Origin: JBJTUH01 sp044346175
GTDB taxonomy: Bacteria; Cyanobacteriota; Vampirovibrionia; Vampirovibrionales; JAJTHC01
DNA: 64,000 nt
Direction of reading: 5' to 3'
Assembly: GCA_044346175.1 (NCBI GenBank)
Contig: JBIIZQ010000011.1
Coordinates: forward strand, 1-64,000
Shown: in pieces, positions 17,604 to 26,911 of the stretch
Layout: each line of letters opens with the position of its first letter
Numbering within the stretch: the stretch's first letter is position 1
Program-made: the position numbers and the translations under genes
Notes under the pieces: model-generated
Seen by the model: the letters and a program-made list of their open reading frames with translations, nothing else
The model's database searches: none
What the model was told of the DNA's origin: nothing

Positions 17604-19091
17604 GTGGTTTCATACACAAAACCTCATTTAAACTATACTAAAGTACGAGCGAATATTACCCCAGCTTTCTGGCAATGGCAACACGGCGAAGCCATGCCAG
17701 TGCCATGCTGTGAGGCACCCTTCACCGATGAGGCATTTTTCAACCAGCCATGGATGATAACGCCCCCTCTCTTAAACGCTCATACCCATTTAGATTACAC
17801 ACTTTCAGAAGAAGAGCGTTCTCTTGCACCCCATGCTTTCCCCACTTCTTCAGAGGCTTTGCTTGAGGGCGAACGTTTCACGTATGGGTTTGATACGCAC
17901 CCGAACATGGCACAGTGGCTTCTTTGGTTAGTGAAAGATTATCTCCCTAAACTTCAGGCATATACACAAGCCCATGACCCCCTTATTGCCTTGGAAGCCA
18001 CCCTTTCCCGAGCCATGGGCGACCTTACACGCTATGGCGTGGGATGTATTGCCGATATTGCCAGAAGTCACCATGGGTTGGATGCACTCCTCACCATGGC
18101 TCCTGATACGTTCCAAGCGTGGATAAGTTTTGAAGCGATTGGTTTGGGAGACCCCACCCTATCCGTGACACCCCTCCTAGGGCAATGGCATCATACATGG
18201 CAACAAGCTTGCCATCGGTGGCAAACCCTTCCTATATCCACACAAAAAAGAATTCATTTGGGGCTTTCCCCTCATTCCCCTTACAATGTGTCTCAACAAA
18301 CGTGGCACTGGCTGATACAGGAAGCCCAAAAGGCTCTCCCCAAAGCTCATCCGCCCTTAGCCATTCACACCCACGCACTGGAGTCGGAGGCGGAACATGC
18401 TCTCCTCACTTTAGGTCCTTCCAATATGCCCAAAACGGTCTTTGGCTTAAAAGACTTTCACCAAGCGGTTCTAGGGTTTGAAACCCCTGAAGCCTTATGG
18501 CAATGGGGGAATACCCCTGAAGCCCCTTTTTGGCATCAAGCCATTGAATCGTGTCAATATCCGCAAGGGGTGACGCAGAGTTTAGTGGCTCATGGGGTGT
18601 ATGATACCCATGGTATTTTTGAACACCCTTACCCCTACACGGGTCGTGCTTGGGTGGTGTGTCCTCGTTCTAATGTATGGTTGCAGGGTAAAACGATTGC
18701 CTTAAAAGAAGACTGGCTCATACACCATACCTTGCCGTTTAATCTGGGTACGGATAGTCTTTTGAGTACCTCTTCGCTTGACCCTCGAGAGGAAGCACGT
18801 TTCCTTCAACGATGGTGGCAGGAACACCCTCTTGAAAGTTCGCCCAGCACATCCATAACGTATCTTGCACTTTGGCGTGCTATCACAGTCCCCATCCCAG
18901 CGTTAAAAGCCATTCTTCCTCAAGGCTCCCCTCAGGGACGTGTGGCTTGGTACTGGCAAGAGGGCGTGACGCTTAAAGAGCGGCATACGATTCATCGGGT
19001 ATGTCAACAGGCCTATGCCACACAAAACCCTGAACCATTCGCTCAATACCTCCTAGATGGTCGTCTTGTACCAAGGTGCCTGCCTGCATAA
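17604..19091 (+). CDS. Amidohydrolase, TRZ/ATZ-type deaminase-like
   Basis: This 495-residue metal-dependent hydrolase has the metal-binding HTH-LD at His60/His62, a later LSPHSPYNVS, HTHALESEAEH (His plus catalytic Glu region), LVAHGVYDTHGI, a PRSN segment and LGTDSLLSTSSLDPREEARFL with the metal-binding Asp. This pattern is that of cytosine/adenosine-deaminase-like TRZ/ATZ enzymes, which include aminofutalosine and S-adenosylhomocysteine deaminases. The PRSN and TDS(L)xS segments resemble aminofutalosine deaminases of menaquinone synthesis, but the substrate cannot be settled here. The start is GTG. It stands alone, with a candidate promoter upstream. Confidence 0.8.
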   Translation: MVSYTKPHLNYTKVRANITPAFWQWQHGEAMPVPCCEAPFTDEAFFNQPWMITPPLLNAHTHLDYTLSEEERSLAPHAFPTSSEALLEGERFTYGFDTHPNMAQWLLWLVKDYLPKLQAYTQAHDPLIALEATLSRAMGDLTRYGVGCIADIARSHHGLDALLTMAPDTFQAWISFEAIGLGDPTLSVTPLLGQWHHTWQQACHRWQTLPISTQKRIHLGLSPHSPYNVSQQTWHWLIQEAQKALPKAHPPLAIHTHALESEAEHALLTLGPSNMPKTVFGLKDFHQAVLGFETPEALWQWGNTPEAPFWHQAIESCQYPQGVTQSLVAHGVYDTHGIFEHPYPYTGRAWVVCPRSNVWLQGKTIALKEDWLIHHTLPFNLGTDSLLSTSSLDPREEARFLQRWWQEHPLESSPSTSITYLALWRAITVPIPALKAILPQGSPQGRVAWYWQEGVTLKERHTIHRVCQQAYATQNPEPFAQYLLDGRLVPRCLPA

Positions 19092-19276
19092 CCCTTGGAA
19101 GCGTGATGTAGAGATAAGACTCCCCCTCAGGTTAGGAAACTATTGTTATGGAGATGGCACGTTTTTAACTTGATGCTTTTTATGTCCTATACACTCTCTT
19201 TCATGAAGTATTCTAGACATAAGGGTGTATTTTAAGATATTTGATGCTGCTTTGTTAATATAGGGTATTATCCTGC

Positions 19277-19522
19277 ATGCGACTTCCTTCTTTTTTTCAT
19301 AAACCCTTTGCCCATAAATCATTACCTCCTATGAAGCCTCTTGCGGCTCAGAATGCCAATGTGAACCTTACGCCTTCTCCTAATGGTGAGGGAAAACCTT
19401 TGGTGACTGTCACTTATGATAAAGATGAAGTGTCCTTAGCCGAGCTACAGCAAATCGTAGAGGATGCTCGTGCTGTGGCAAAGGAGCATGATACCAACGT
19501 GAAAGATGTAAAAGGCTCCTAG
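19277..19522 (+). CDS. Small hypothetical protein (81 residues)
   Basis: No family was recognised. The first 28 residues are basic and hydrophobic. The remainder is a soluble, acidic segment with a beta-like PLVTVTYDKDE followed by an amphipathic helix VSLAELQQIVEDARAVAKEH. Second-codon usage and composition look coding. An in-frame ATG at 19331 would remove the N-terminal part. It lies just before the repeat-rich gap. Confidence 0.5.
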   Translation: MRLPSFFHKPFAHKSLPPMKPLAAQNANVNLTPSPNGEGKPLVTVTYDKDEVSLAELQQIVEDARAVAKEHDTNVKDVKGS

Positions 19523-19537
19523 CCTAGGCTCCGTATG

Positions 19538-19596
19538 GCTTTCATGATTACTCCCCCCTCTCCCTTAAAGAGAGAGGGGGGAGTAATCATGAAAGC
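19538..19596. repeat. 25-bp perfect inverted repeat
   Basis: Arms 19538-19562 and 19572-19596 are exact reverse complements with a 9-base loop that itself nearly pairs. The arms have a pyrimidine-rich inner half. No T run follows on either strand, so it may be a bidirectional structure or an element end as much as a terminator. Confidence 0.8.
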
Positions 19597-19715
19597 GTCA
19601 TACCGACCTTATGGAGGTATCCAGTAGAGAAGGGTTTATAACCCTCCTGCTTTTCGTTTTCGTCGTCGGGTTTTCGGGACGGTTACAAACCGTCCCCTAC
19701 GCTTCAATCAGCTTA

Positions 19716-19798
19716 CACGTCATTCCGACGTAGGTCGGAATCCAGAGGGCTTGCGGTAGAAACGAGGAGTGGATACCGATTTTCATCGGTATGACGTG
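19716..19798. repeat. REPIN-like doublet of inverted REP elements
   Basis: Two palindromes face each other: ATTCCGAC-GTAG-GTCGGAAT at 19722-19741 and ATACCGAT-TTTC-ATCGGTAT at 19773-19792. The outer ends are CACGTCAT and ATGACGTG, so the whole 83-base unit is itself an inverted repeat. This is the architecture of REPINs and small MITEs mobilised by RAYT-type transposases. No such transposase is in the window. Confidence 0.65.
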
Positions 19799-19920
19799 AA
19801 AACCCTTATGCCATTCCTGCTGAAAACTGATACAGTTGCTACAAATCCATCGTGAACCTATATCAAGGATAGCCTCGCCTCTAGCCTCTTGAGACCATAG
19901 AAATAACGCCCGTTTCTCAT

Positions 19921-19955
19921 GTCATACCGATGTAAATCGGTATCCAGAGGGCTTT
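19921..19955. repeat. Single REP-like element
   Basis: GTCATACCGAT-GTAA-ATCGGTATCC followed by AGAGGGCTT repeats the left half of the REPIN-like doublet in the same orientation, with an 8-bp perfect stem (19924-19943). Confidence 0.65.
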
Positions 19956-20061
19956 CATACGATAGTTCTGCACGCCAACCCGTAACGCATGCAAGGCATT
20001 AAACCCGCCATGGTATAATGCGGGTAGTGTTGCCTTTTTATGACGTTTTCTTCAACCCTGC

Positions 20062-21231
20062 TTGAAACCCTTTACTATCATGCCACTACTTCTTACCCGT
20101 AATGCTAATGGTGGTTCCACTGCTACTACTGAAATAAACGCATTGCCAGCTTTTTTGCTGGAGCTTCAGGTCTTAGAGCGGCGTTGGCGAGCTGGCGAAC
20201 AAAATTTTCAGGTTGTAATTACTGGGGAGTGTACTTTTGAGTTTCGTTTCCCTAGGTTATCTGAAGAACGTACACCCATTTCCTTTCCCCTAAATTTTGA
20301 AGATGTGATTTTTCAGAAACCTTGTTTTTTTCACAATCTGACTTTTCACAAAGCCGTTGAGTTTAGAAACGTTATTTTTGAACAAAAAGTATACATGTAT
20401 CATGTCCACTTCCATCAAAACTGCTCGTTCATCAATACCTCCTTTAGAGCGTCTGCTCACTTTCAAAACATTACGTTACCTGCATCTTTTTTGCCAGAAC
20501 TTATATTTAGGGATTGTTATTTACCGCCTGATACTGTCCATCTACATGCTTTTAATATGTTAGAGAGGTCATTAGTGAGTATTACGGGTGGGAATGGCAT
20601 CACGGGCTTTATATTTGATAAGTGTAGATTTAAACCTTTAAAAATCCAAGGGGCAGGATGGCTAGATACTTTTTTTACTTTTTGCTCTAAACATGCAGCT
20701 TTGCCACAAGCCATGCACAATCAGTACGTTGCAGACCCCATGGCGGGTATGATTGCTTATAGTAACTTGAAGGCACAGGCTGAATCCAAAGACGAAAAAA
20801 CATTAGCGAACGATTTTTATTTTTGGGAAATGTGGTTTAAGTTGCACACTTTCAGATGGTGTCAGCCAGAGGTTTGGGTGCTAAGGGCTTATTTGTGGAC
20901 TTCTCATTTTGGTTTGTCGATAGTGTTGCCAGTGTTTTGGCTTATTGTTATTTCTGAAATCTTTGCTCGCTTCTACCATCATTTTTTCAATACTAAAAAT
21001 CATGTTATACCCTTTCTTTCTTCAATAGATTGGCTAAAACAATGGTTAACAAGTTTTGGATTGACACTACCAACAGACTTTTTTGTGAAAAGTTCCATAG
21101 ATAGTACTTGGCATAATATGGCACATTTCCAACCTGTAATAAGCGGTGTTTTCGTTCCATTTCAACTTATTATTCAAGGCTTTTTACTGTTCCAATTTGG
21201 TGCGGCACTCCGCAATAAAGTAAAACGTTAA
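20062..21231 (+). CDS. Pentapeptide-repeat membrane protein
   Basis: In this 389-residue protein, residues about 75-150 form a run of Phe-rich five-residue steps (F at every fifth position, for example in FHNLTFHKAVEFRNVIFEQKV), the signature of a right-handed quadrilateral beta helix. A spacer with ANDFYFWEMWFK, seen in many pentapeptide membrane proteins, leads to two hydrophobic segments (about 280-310 and 355-380). The function of such proteins is mostly unknown. Base use is more AT-rich than in the neighbours, and the gene lies next to the repeat-rich gap, so transfer is possible. The frame opens at TTG 20062; ATG 20080 is an alternative start. Confidence 0.75.
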   Translation: MKPFTIMPLLLTRNANGGSTATTEINALPAFLLELQVLERRWRAGEQNFQVVITGECTFEFRFPRLSEERTPISFPLNFEDVIFQKPCFFHNLTFHKAVEFRNVIFEQKVYMYHVHFHQNCSFINTSFRASAHFQNITLPASFLPELIFRDCYLPPDTVHLHAFNMLERSLVSITGGNGITGFIFDKCRFKPLKIQGAGWLDTFFTFCSKHAALPQAMHNQYVADPMAGMIAYSNLKAQAESKDEKTLANDFYFWEMWFKLHTFRWCQPEVWVLRAYLWTSHFGLSIVLPVFWLIVISEIFARFYHHFFNTKNHVIPFLSSIDWLKQWLTSFGLTLPTDFFVKSSIDSTWHNMAHFQPVISGVFVPFQLIIQGFLLFQFGAALRNKVKR

Positions 21232-21237
21232 CCCCTC

Positions 21238-22344
21238 GTGATTCCCCCACCCGCCATGGCTTTGGTTCAGCCGATGTTTTCACCGATGCTTTCATCACGT
21301 TCAAGCACCCCGCATACACTCACCCTTGTACGGACACACGCCGCTGGCGACCTGTTAATGCTTACGGCGTTACTGCCTGCATTGAAGGCACGCTATGCCC
21401 GTGTAGAGTTGGTGGTGTCGGAACCCTTTGCCACGGTGCTACAAGGACATCCGCTCTTGGATGCCCAGTACGTCATACCGCATGGGAAACTTGGCAACCC
21501 GTGGCGTATGTATCAACTCAAGCAAAAAGTGAAACAAGTCCTTGCGGAGCAGTCGCCTGTATCCAAAGCACAAAGGCATGTGGTGTATCTTACCTACCCC
21601 TCGGGGTTGCAAAGTTTAGGGCAGCTGCAAGCCTTGCTGCTTCACCAGCCATGGCTCCCTCATTTTTTACAAACCGCACTGACCCCTAAGGAACACCTTT
21701 TACAACACTTTGCCAAACAAGTGGCTTTGTCGGAGCCTTTGTCGGTATTGGAAGCCGCATTAAGTTTACCTCCTCTTCACACTGAAACGCCCTATCCGTT
21801 ACCCTTAGCACGGTTACAAAAAGCCGTGGTGATTCAAACCCGTGCCAGTGTGATTAAAAAAGAATGGCCGCTTGCCTTTTGGGAAACGTGGGTGCAACAC
21901 ATGCAAACCCTGTACCCCGATACCCCCTTGTTGCGTATAGGGTCTGCGGGGTATCATCCGCCTTTGGCGGGTGTGGTGGATATTGAAACCCCCCACCTCC
22001 ATGATGCCTTTGCCCTGCTGGCACAGTGTCGATTGTTTATCGGGCTGGATAGTGTGTTTAATCATGCGATGCAAGCCCTTCAAAAACCCAGTATCATACT
22101 TTACGGGGCAACGCATCCCGCACGGTTTGGGTATCAGGCCCATGCCAATATCTGGAAGGGGCAATGTCGCCAGTTTCCGCATCTGCGGTTTCCTGCCATG
22201 GCGGGTGAGGATGGGCAAGGGCAAGGGGTGACTCTGCAAGCCATGCAGCGTTTTCAGAAACAGGGGTATCATCCTGCGATGTTACATACCACCCCTGAGT
22301 GCCTTGTGGCTGTAACCCAAGCCTGTTTGTCTTCTTTATCATGA
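21238..22344 (+). CDS. Glycosyltransferase family 9 (heptosyltransferase-like)
   Basis: This 368-residue GT-B enzyme has an N-terminal TLVRTHAAGDLLMLTALLPALKARY, as in heptosyltransferases (H-x-x-GD type start), and a C-terminal nucleotide-sugar half with VVIQTRASVIKKEWPLAFW, LLAQCRLFIGLDSVFNHAMQAL (the GxDS motif) and PSIILYGATHPARFG. GT9 enzymes add sugars to lipopolysaccharide core. With waaA in the same window this fits an LPS role. It begins with GTG 6 bases after the pentapeptide gene stop; ATG 21256 is an alternative. Confidence 0.85.
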   Translation: MIPPPAMALVQPMFSPMLSSRSSTPHTLTLVRTHAAGDLLMLTALLPALKARYARVELVVSEPFATVLQGHPLLDAQYVIPHGKLGNPWRMYQLKQKVKQVLAEQSPVSKAQRHVVYLTYPSGLQSLGQLQALLLHQPWLPHFLQTALTPKEHLLQHFAKQVALSEPLSVLEAALSLPPLHTETPYPLPLARLQKAVVIQTRASVIKKEWPLAFWETWVQHMQTLYPDTPLLRIGSAGYHPPLAGVVDIETPHLHDAFALLAQCRLFIGLDSVFNHAMQALQKPSIILYGATHPARFGYQAHANIWKGQCRQFPHLRFPAMAGEDGQGQGVTLQAMQRFQKQGYHPAMLHTTPECLVAVTQACLSSLS

Positions 22345-22420
22345 AGCTTTCTTCTACCTATGTGGTGTTTGTTGAATCGTGCCTTTTGGTTGTTTAGAAT
22401 AAATGTAGGAACCCCTCCCC

Positions 22421-22966
22421 ATGATGATGTCAAACCCTGTGCCTCGTATTGCGATGGTGATTGCCCCTGAAACTTTTCGGGATGAAGAGTACCTGGTTCC
22501 TCGAAAAATCTTTGATGAAGCAGGGTGTTTTGTCACCGTGTTTAGTACCCAACTGGGTACCTCCACAGGGGCATACGGTGCTGTGGTGAGCATTGATGCG
22601 GACCTAACACAAACCCCACCTACGCCTGAAACGTACGATGCCCTCATGCTTGTAGGCGGTTTTGGCAGTGTGACGCATTTAATCCCTAGCCCTCAGGTGC
22701 ATGCTGTTATTCAAGCGTTTGACCAAGCCCAAAAACCAACGTCTGCTATTTGTATTAGCCCTATGGCTTTAGCAAAAGCGGGTGTACTGACCCATAAGCA
22801 AGCCACGGTGTGGGCTTGTGAAGATTCCTTACAGTGTTTTGAGCAATCGCAAGCCACTTATGTGGAACAACCCATCGTGCAAGATGCACATCTCTTGACG
22901 GGGAACGGGCCTGATGCCTCCGAAGCGTTTGCTAAGGCACTGCTTGCCATGCTCCAAAAAGTCTAA
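22421..22966 (+). CDS. DJ-1/PfpI family protein
   Basis: The 181-residue class I glutamine-amidotransferase-like protein has the Rossmann start RIAMVIAPETFRDEEY, with an acidic pair (Glu22/23) near the usual Glu, the loop LMLVGGFGS and the nucleophile elbow with Cys111 in SAICISPMALAKAGVL. The residue after the Cys is Ile, not the His of PfpI-type AICHGP. This points to a DJ-1-like stress or deglycase-like role rather than a protease with a Cys-His pair. The start has three ATG codons in a row. DCC follows after 35 bases. Confidence 0.85.
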   Translation: MMMSNPVPRIAMVIAPETFRDEEYLVPRKIFDEAGCFVTVFSTQLGTSTGAYGAVVSIDADLTQTPPTPETYDALMLVGGFGSVTHLIPSPQVHAVIQAFDQAQKPTSAICISPMALAKAGVLTHKQATVWACEDSLQCFEQSQATYVEQPIVQDAHLLTGNGPDASEAFAKALLAMLQKV

Positions 22967-23001
22967 GTGACGGGGTGCCAGACAGAAAGACATGAACGAC
23001 C

Positions 23002-23616
23002 ATGACCACTCGTGAAATGGTATGGGTGCTTTACGACGGCGATTGCCGTTTATGTACCCGTTGGCAATTAAGCTTGTATCAAGAAACCTTTGTCTCTCAG
23101 GAAGCACAGCTGTTGACGGTATGCGGCGTATCGCAACGCACACCCTTAGGGGAAAAATTGGTGGCATTTTCAAAACCGTATGATGTTTCCAAATATCTTG
23201 AGCCAAACAAAGTTTCTCAGGTACCAATGTCTGAAGTCCCAGTACCGCAAGAAGGGATTTGGATATGCCGTATGGTGTTTGACGAAGCCATCCTATTTGC
23301 GGCGTATCCTTCTCTTGCCGAAGCCCTTTCCGAAACGCCTACGATGCCCAAAGCAACGCCGTTAACTGAAGCCTTGCATGATTTTATTGCTTGCATGCTT
23401 GACCAACCCGCCATGGCGGGTTTGAGTCACTGTGAGGCTTTTTGGGGTGGGGAAGGGGTATGTTGGCTTTACAGTCAGTTACATCCTAAAACATGGCTTA
23501 CACAGTGCCAAAAGCTTGCGGCTACTTGGGCGTATCATGCCTACCATATGCCCGTGTTAGCGTGGGGGCTTCATGGTGGGTATCGTATCTTGGCAAACCT
23601 TCGTAAGCGGCTATAG
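23002..23616 (+). CDS. DCC-family thiol-disulfide oxidoreductase-like protein (DUF393)
   Basis: The 204-residue protein opens with VWVLYDGDCRLCTRWQ, the family's DxxCxxC signature (Asp12, Cys15, Cys18), and later has a conserved helical region with LAEALSETPTMPKATPLTEALHDFIA. The family is a thioredoxin-like fold of unclear physiological substrate. The gene contains an 18-base palindrome around the octamer at 23410 (AACCCGCCATGGCGGGTT). It is placed closely after the DJ-1 gene, which could mean a joint redox or stress function. Confidence 0.8.
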   Translation: MTTREMVWVLYDGDCRLCTRWQLSLYQETFVSQEAQLLTVCGVSQRTPLGEKLVAFSKPYDVSKYLEPNKVSQVPMSEVPVPQEGIWICRMVFDEAILFAAYPSLAEALSETPTMPKATPLTEALHDFIACMLDQPAMAGLSHCEAFWGGEGVCWLYSQLHPKTWLTQCQKLAATWAYHAYHMPVLAWGLHGGYRILANLRKRL

Positions 23617-23751
23617 CGTCAATGTGTCATGAAGAGGGTGTATCTGATAGCCTTACGTATACCTTCACGCTACTATGTGAGTAAACTACCAGAGTTACCC
23701 AGAGTCACCTTGTATGGATGTCTTTGGTCTGATTTTTAACCTTTTCTAAGG

Positions 23752-24483
23752 ATGTCATTGCTTTACTTGTATCCCTCTGTTTATCCCTCTGTTGTTAATG
23801 CGAACGCCCCCACCCACATGATGATATCTGCACCTGAGTTTTTTCAACCTATTGTCCATATTCTTGAGGTGATTTTGTTTACCTTGATGTATTGGGTGCA
23901 TGCCACCATTGATGCCTTAGGCTACCTAGGGGTTGCTTTGTTAATGGCGATTGAATCGGCAAACATTCCTTTACCGAGTGAACTTATTTTGCCCTATGCG
24001 GGGTTTTTGGTACAGCAGGGTAAGATGAACTTTCATTTGGCTGCATTGGCAGGGGCTGTGGGGTGTGTATTGGGGTCGTGGCCTTGTTATGTCATTGGGG
24101 CAAGAGGCGGTGAAGACTTCTTGCGAAAGTACGGCAAATGGCTTTTGCTGACGACGCATGACCTTGAAAGTGCCAAACGTTGGAGTGCCAAATGGGGCGA
24201 TATGGCGTTTTTTGTCTGCCGTATGTTACCCGTCTTGCGGACGTTTATTTCGTTACCCGCAGGGATTTTAAAAATCCGTTTTGGGCTTTTTATGTGGCTC
24301 ACGTTTTTGGGGTCTTGGGTTTGGAGCTATGCCCTTGTTTATGTTGGCGTGCTATTTGGCGAAAATCTGGAAGCCTTTAAGCATTTTTGGCATAAGTTTG
24401 ATGCTCTGATTCTTGGCGTACTCTTTGTGCTGGGTGTACTATACGTGTATAAGCATGTGAAGCCCATGTTCGCAAAACCCTAA
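23752..24483 (+). CDS. DedA/VTT-domain membrane protein
   Basis: DedA proteins are inner-membrane proteins; some are undecaprenyl-phosphate or phospholipid flippases. The 243-residue sequence has the SNARE-associated/VTT core: IESANIPLPSELILPYAGFLVQQGKMN, GSWPCYVIGARGGEDFLRKYGK and the family signature FFVCRMLPVLRTFISLPAGILKIRFGLFM with the Arg-x3-Pro-x2-Arg pattern. Four to five hydrophobic segments are visible. A tandem ATG at 23818 is an alternative start that fits the habit of tandem ATGs in this window. Confidence 0.88.
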   Translation: MSLLYLYPSVYPSVVNANAPTHMMISAPEFFQPIVHILEVILFTLMYWVHATIDALGYLGVALLMAIESANIPLPSELILPYAGFLVQQGKMNFHLAALAGAVGCVLGSWPCYVIGARGGEDFLRKYGKWLLLTTHDLESAKRWSAKWGDMAFFVCRMLPVLRTFISLPAGILKIRFGLFMWLTFLGSWVWSYALVYVGVLFGENLEAFKHFWHKFDALILGVLFVLGVLYVYKHVKPMFAKP

Positions 24484-24550
24484 AAAAGACTAAACGAGAA
24501 AAGCCTTAAAACGGCATGCCTTTCATGCCTCTTGTAATAGATAATCCATC

Positions 24551-25585
<1,035 letters not shown>

Positions 25586-25744
25586 GGTTGGCAGGCTCTA
25601 GCACATCTTTTGAACTTAGCGGTTGGTGGTACCTGTTGGGTTTGTTTCCAGCGTAACTTTGTTGTACATTGAATACTATGCTGTGGCTTTGTGCCTTTTT
25701 TCATGTGTTCCATCGTGCCGTGTGTATTTTGAGATGAGCCTCCT

Positions 25745-26365
25745 ATGATAGAATCTCTTTTTTACTGGCTCTTTGCCCTCCTCGCTTTGGTTGGTGCTAC
25801 GTTTGTAGTGTTACACCCCAGCGTGGTTTACAGTGCATTGGGCTTATTGCTCACCTTTATGATGGTGGCAGGTATTTTTGCCTTGAATAATGCTGACTTT
25901 GTCGCCATTTCACAAGTGCTGGTTTATGCCGTTGGGTTGGTGATTGTGATGCTGTTTGCTCTGATGTTTACTGGGGCAAGTCACATTAAGCTCCCTACGT
26001 ATATACCAAAGTCCCGCTTTGTACCGCTTGCTGTCATTGCAGGGCTTTTTTTAGTCCTCATTATTTGTGTGCTACAAGGTCAGTTTTTACCTGTGGTGGA
26101 TGTTAAGTCAGCTCAAGTCCAGCAGTTTACACAGCTTATTGCAAAAGAGGGAACCACGTCCTCTTTGGGTGTGTTGCTTTTTAACAAGTATCTTCTCCCC
26201 TTTGAGCTCGCTTCTATCTTGCTGACTGCTACCATGGTTGGTGCTTTGATGATTTCCAGAAAAGACCCCTCTGAAGAAGATTTGGCTTCTCAAGCAACGG
26301 AAAATCAAGCAGAAGTGGCGGCAGACCCTCTTGTGAAGCTCTTTGATGATGCCCCTTTGTCATAG
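25745..26365 (+). CDS. nuoJ: NADH-quinone oxidoreductase subunit J
   Basis: NuoJ (cyanobacterial NdhG) is a membrane subunit of the proton-pumping complex I arm. The 206-residue product has five hydrophobic segments, with the typical start FYWLFALLALVGATFVVLHPSVVYSALGLLL, the VLVYAVGLVIVMLFALMFTGA helix that contains the conserved Gly pi-bulge region, and LLPFELASILLTATMVGALMISRK. The C-terminal tail is soluble and acidic. It is the first gene of nuoJKLMN; nuoA-I are not in the window, so the operon is divided compared with nuoA-N arrangements. Confidence 0.93.
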   Translation: MIESLFYWLFALLALVGATFVVLHPSVVYSALGLLLTFMMVAGIFALNNADFVAISQVLVYAVGLVIVMLFALMFTGASHIKLPTYIPKSRFVPLAVIAGLFLVLIICVLQGQFLPVVDVKSAQVQQFTQLIAKEGTTSSLGVLLFNKYLLPFELASILLTATMVGALMISRKDPSEEDLASQATENQAEVAADPLVKLFDDAPLS

Positions 26366-26398
26366 CCTGCTTGGATAGAAGATTGGATTCCCACCTCT

Positions 26399-26716
26399 AT
26401 GGATATTACGGTTTATCATTACATTGTACTGGCGACAGTACTTTTTGTTATCGGACTCTTCGGGGTACTCACCAACCGTCATTTGGTGCGTATGCTTATG
26501 TGTGTTGAGTTAATGCTTAATGCTGTCAACATTTGTTTTATTGCCATTAACAACTACGTTCACCCTAGTGCGGATGGTTTGCATGGTCATATTTTTTCCA
26601 TGTTTATCCTGACGGTTTCGGCTGCTGAGGCTGCTCTTGGTTTGGCGATTGTGCTTTATTTGTTCCGCTTGAAGCGTTCTGTGGACGTTGCAAGTTTTGA
26701 AACATTGCATGGCTAG
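26399..26716 (+). CDS. nuoK: NADH-quinone oxidoreductase subunit K
   Basis: The 105-residue protein has the three helices of NuoK/NdhE. The conserved proton-channel acids are in MLMCVELMLNAVNI (first Glu) and SAAEAALGLAIVLYLFR (second Glu). It starts 33 bases after nuoJ, so the two are surely co-transcribed. Confidence 0.96.
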   Translation: MDITVYHYIVLATVLFVIGLFGVLTNRHLVRMLMCVELMLNAVNICFIAINNYVHPSADGLHGHIFSMFILTVSAAEAALGLAIVLYLFRLKRSVDVASFETLHG

Positions 26717-26911
26717 TTGGGGAGGGCTTGCTTTTTAGCGACCACCCTGCCTCGTTGGATACGAGGTGTATCACTAGCGTGTTGAGGATGTTGTCTTAAC
26801 CGTAAACAGGGCATACTTTTTTCCTTGTTGGTTTGATGTTTTAAGTGTTTACCTGTTCACACTTCCTGTTGTTTCCCTTGTCGTGTGTTAGTAGAAGGTT
26901 GCTTCTTTTTC

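Larger units (their letters stand above)
19523..20061. other. Repeat-rich intergenic region
   Basis: This 539-base gap carries no gene but contains a 25-bp perfect inverted repeat (19538-19596), smaller palindromes at 19631-19645 (AGGGTT/AACCCT) and 19676-19696 (GGGACGGTT/AACCGTCCC), and several copies of a REP-like element of form GTCATnCCGAy...rTCGGnATCCAGAGGGCTT, two of which face each other as a REPIN-like unit. Confidence 0.75.
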
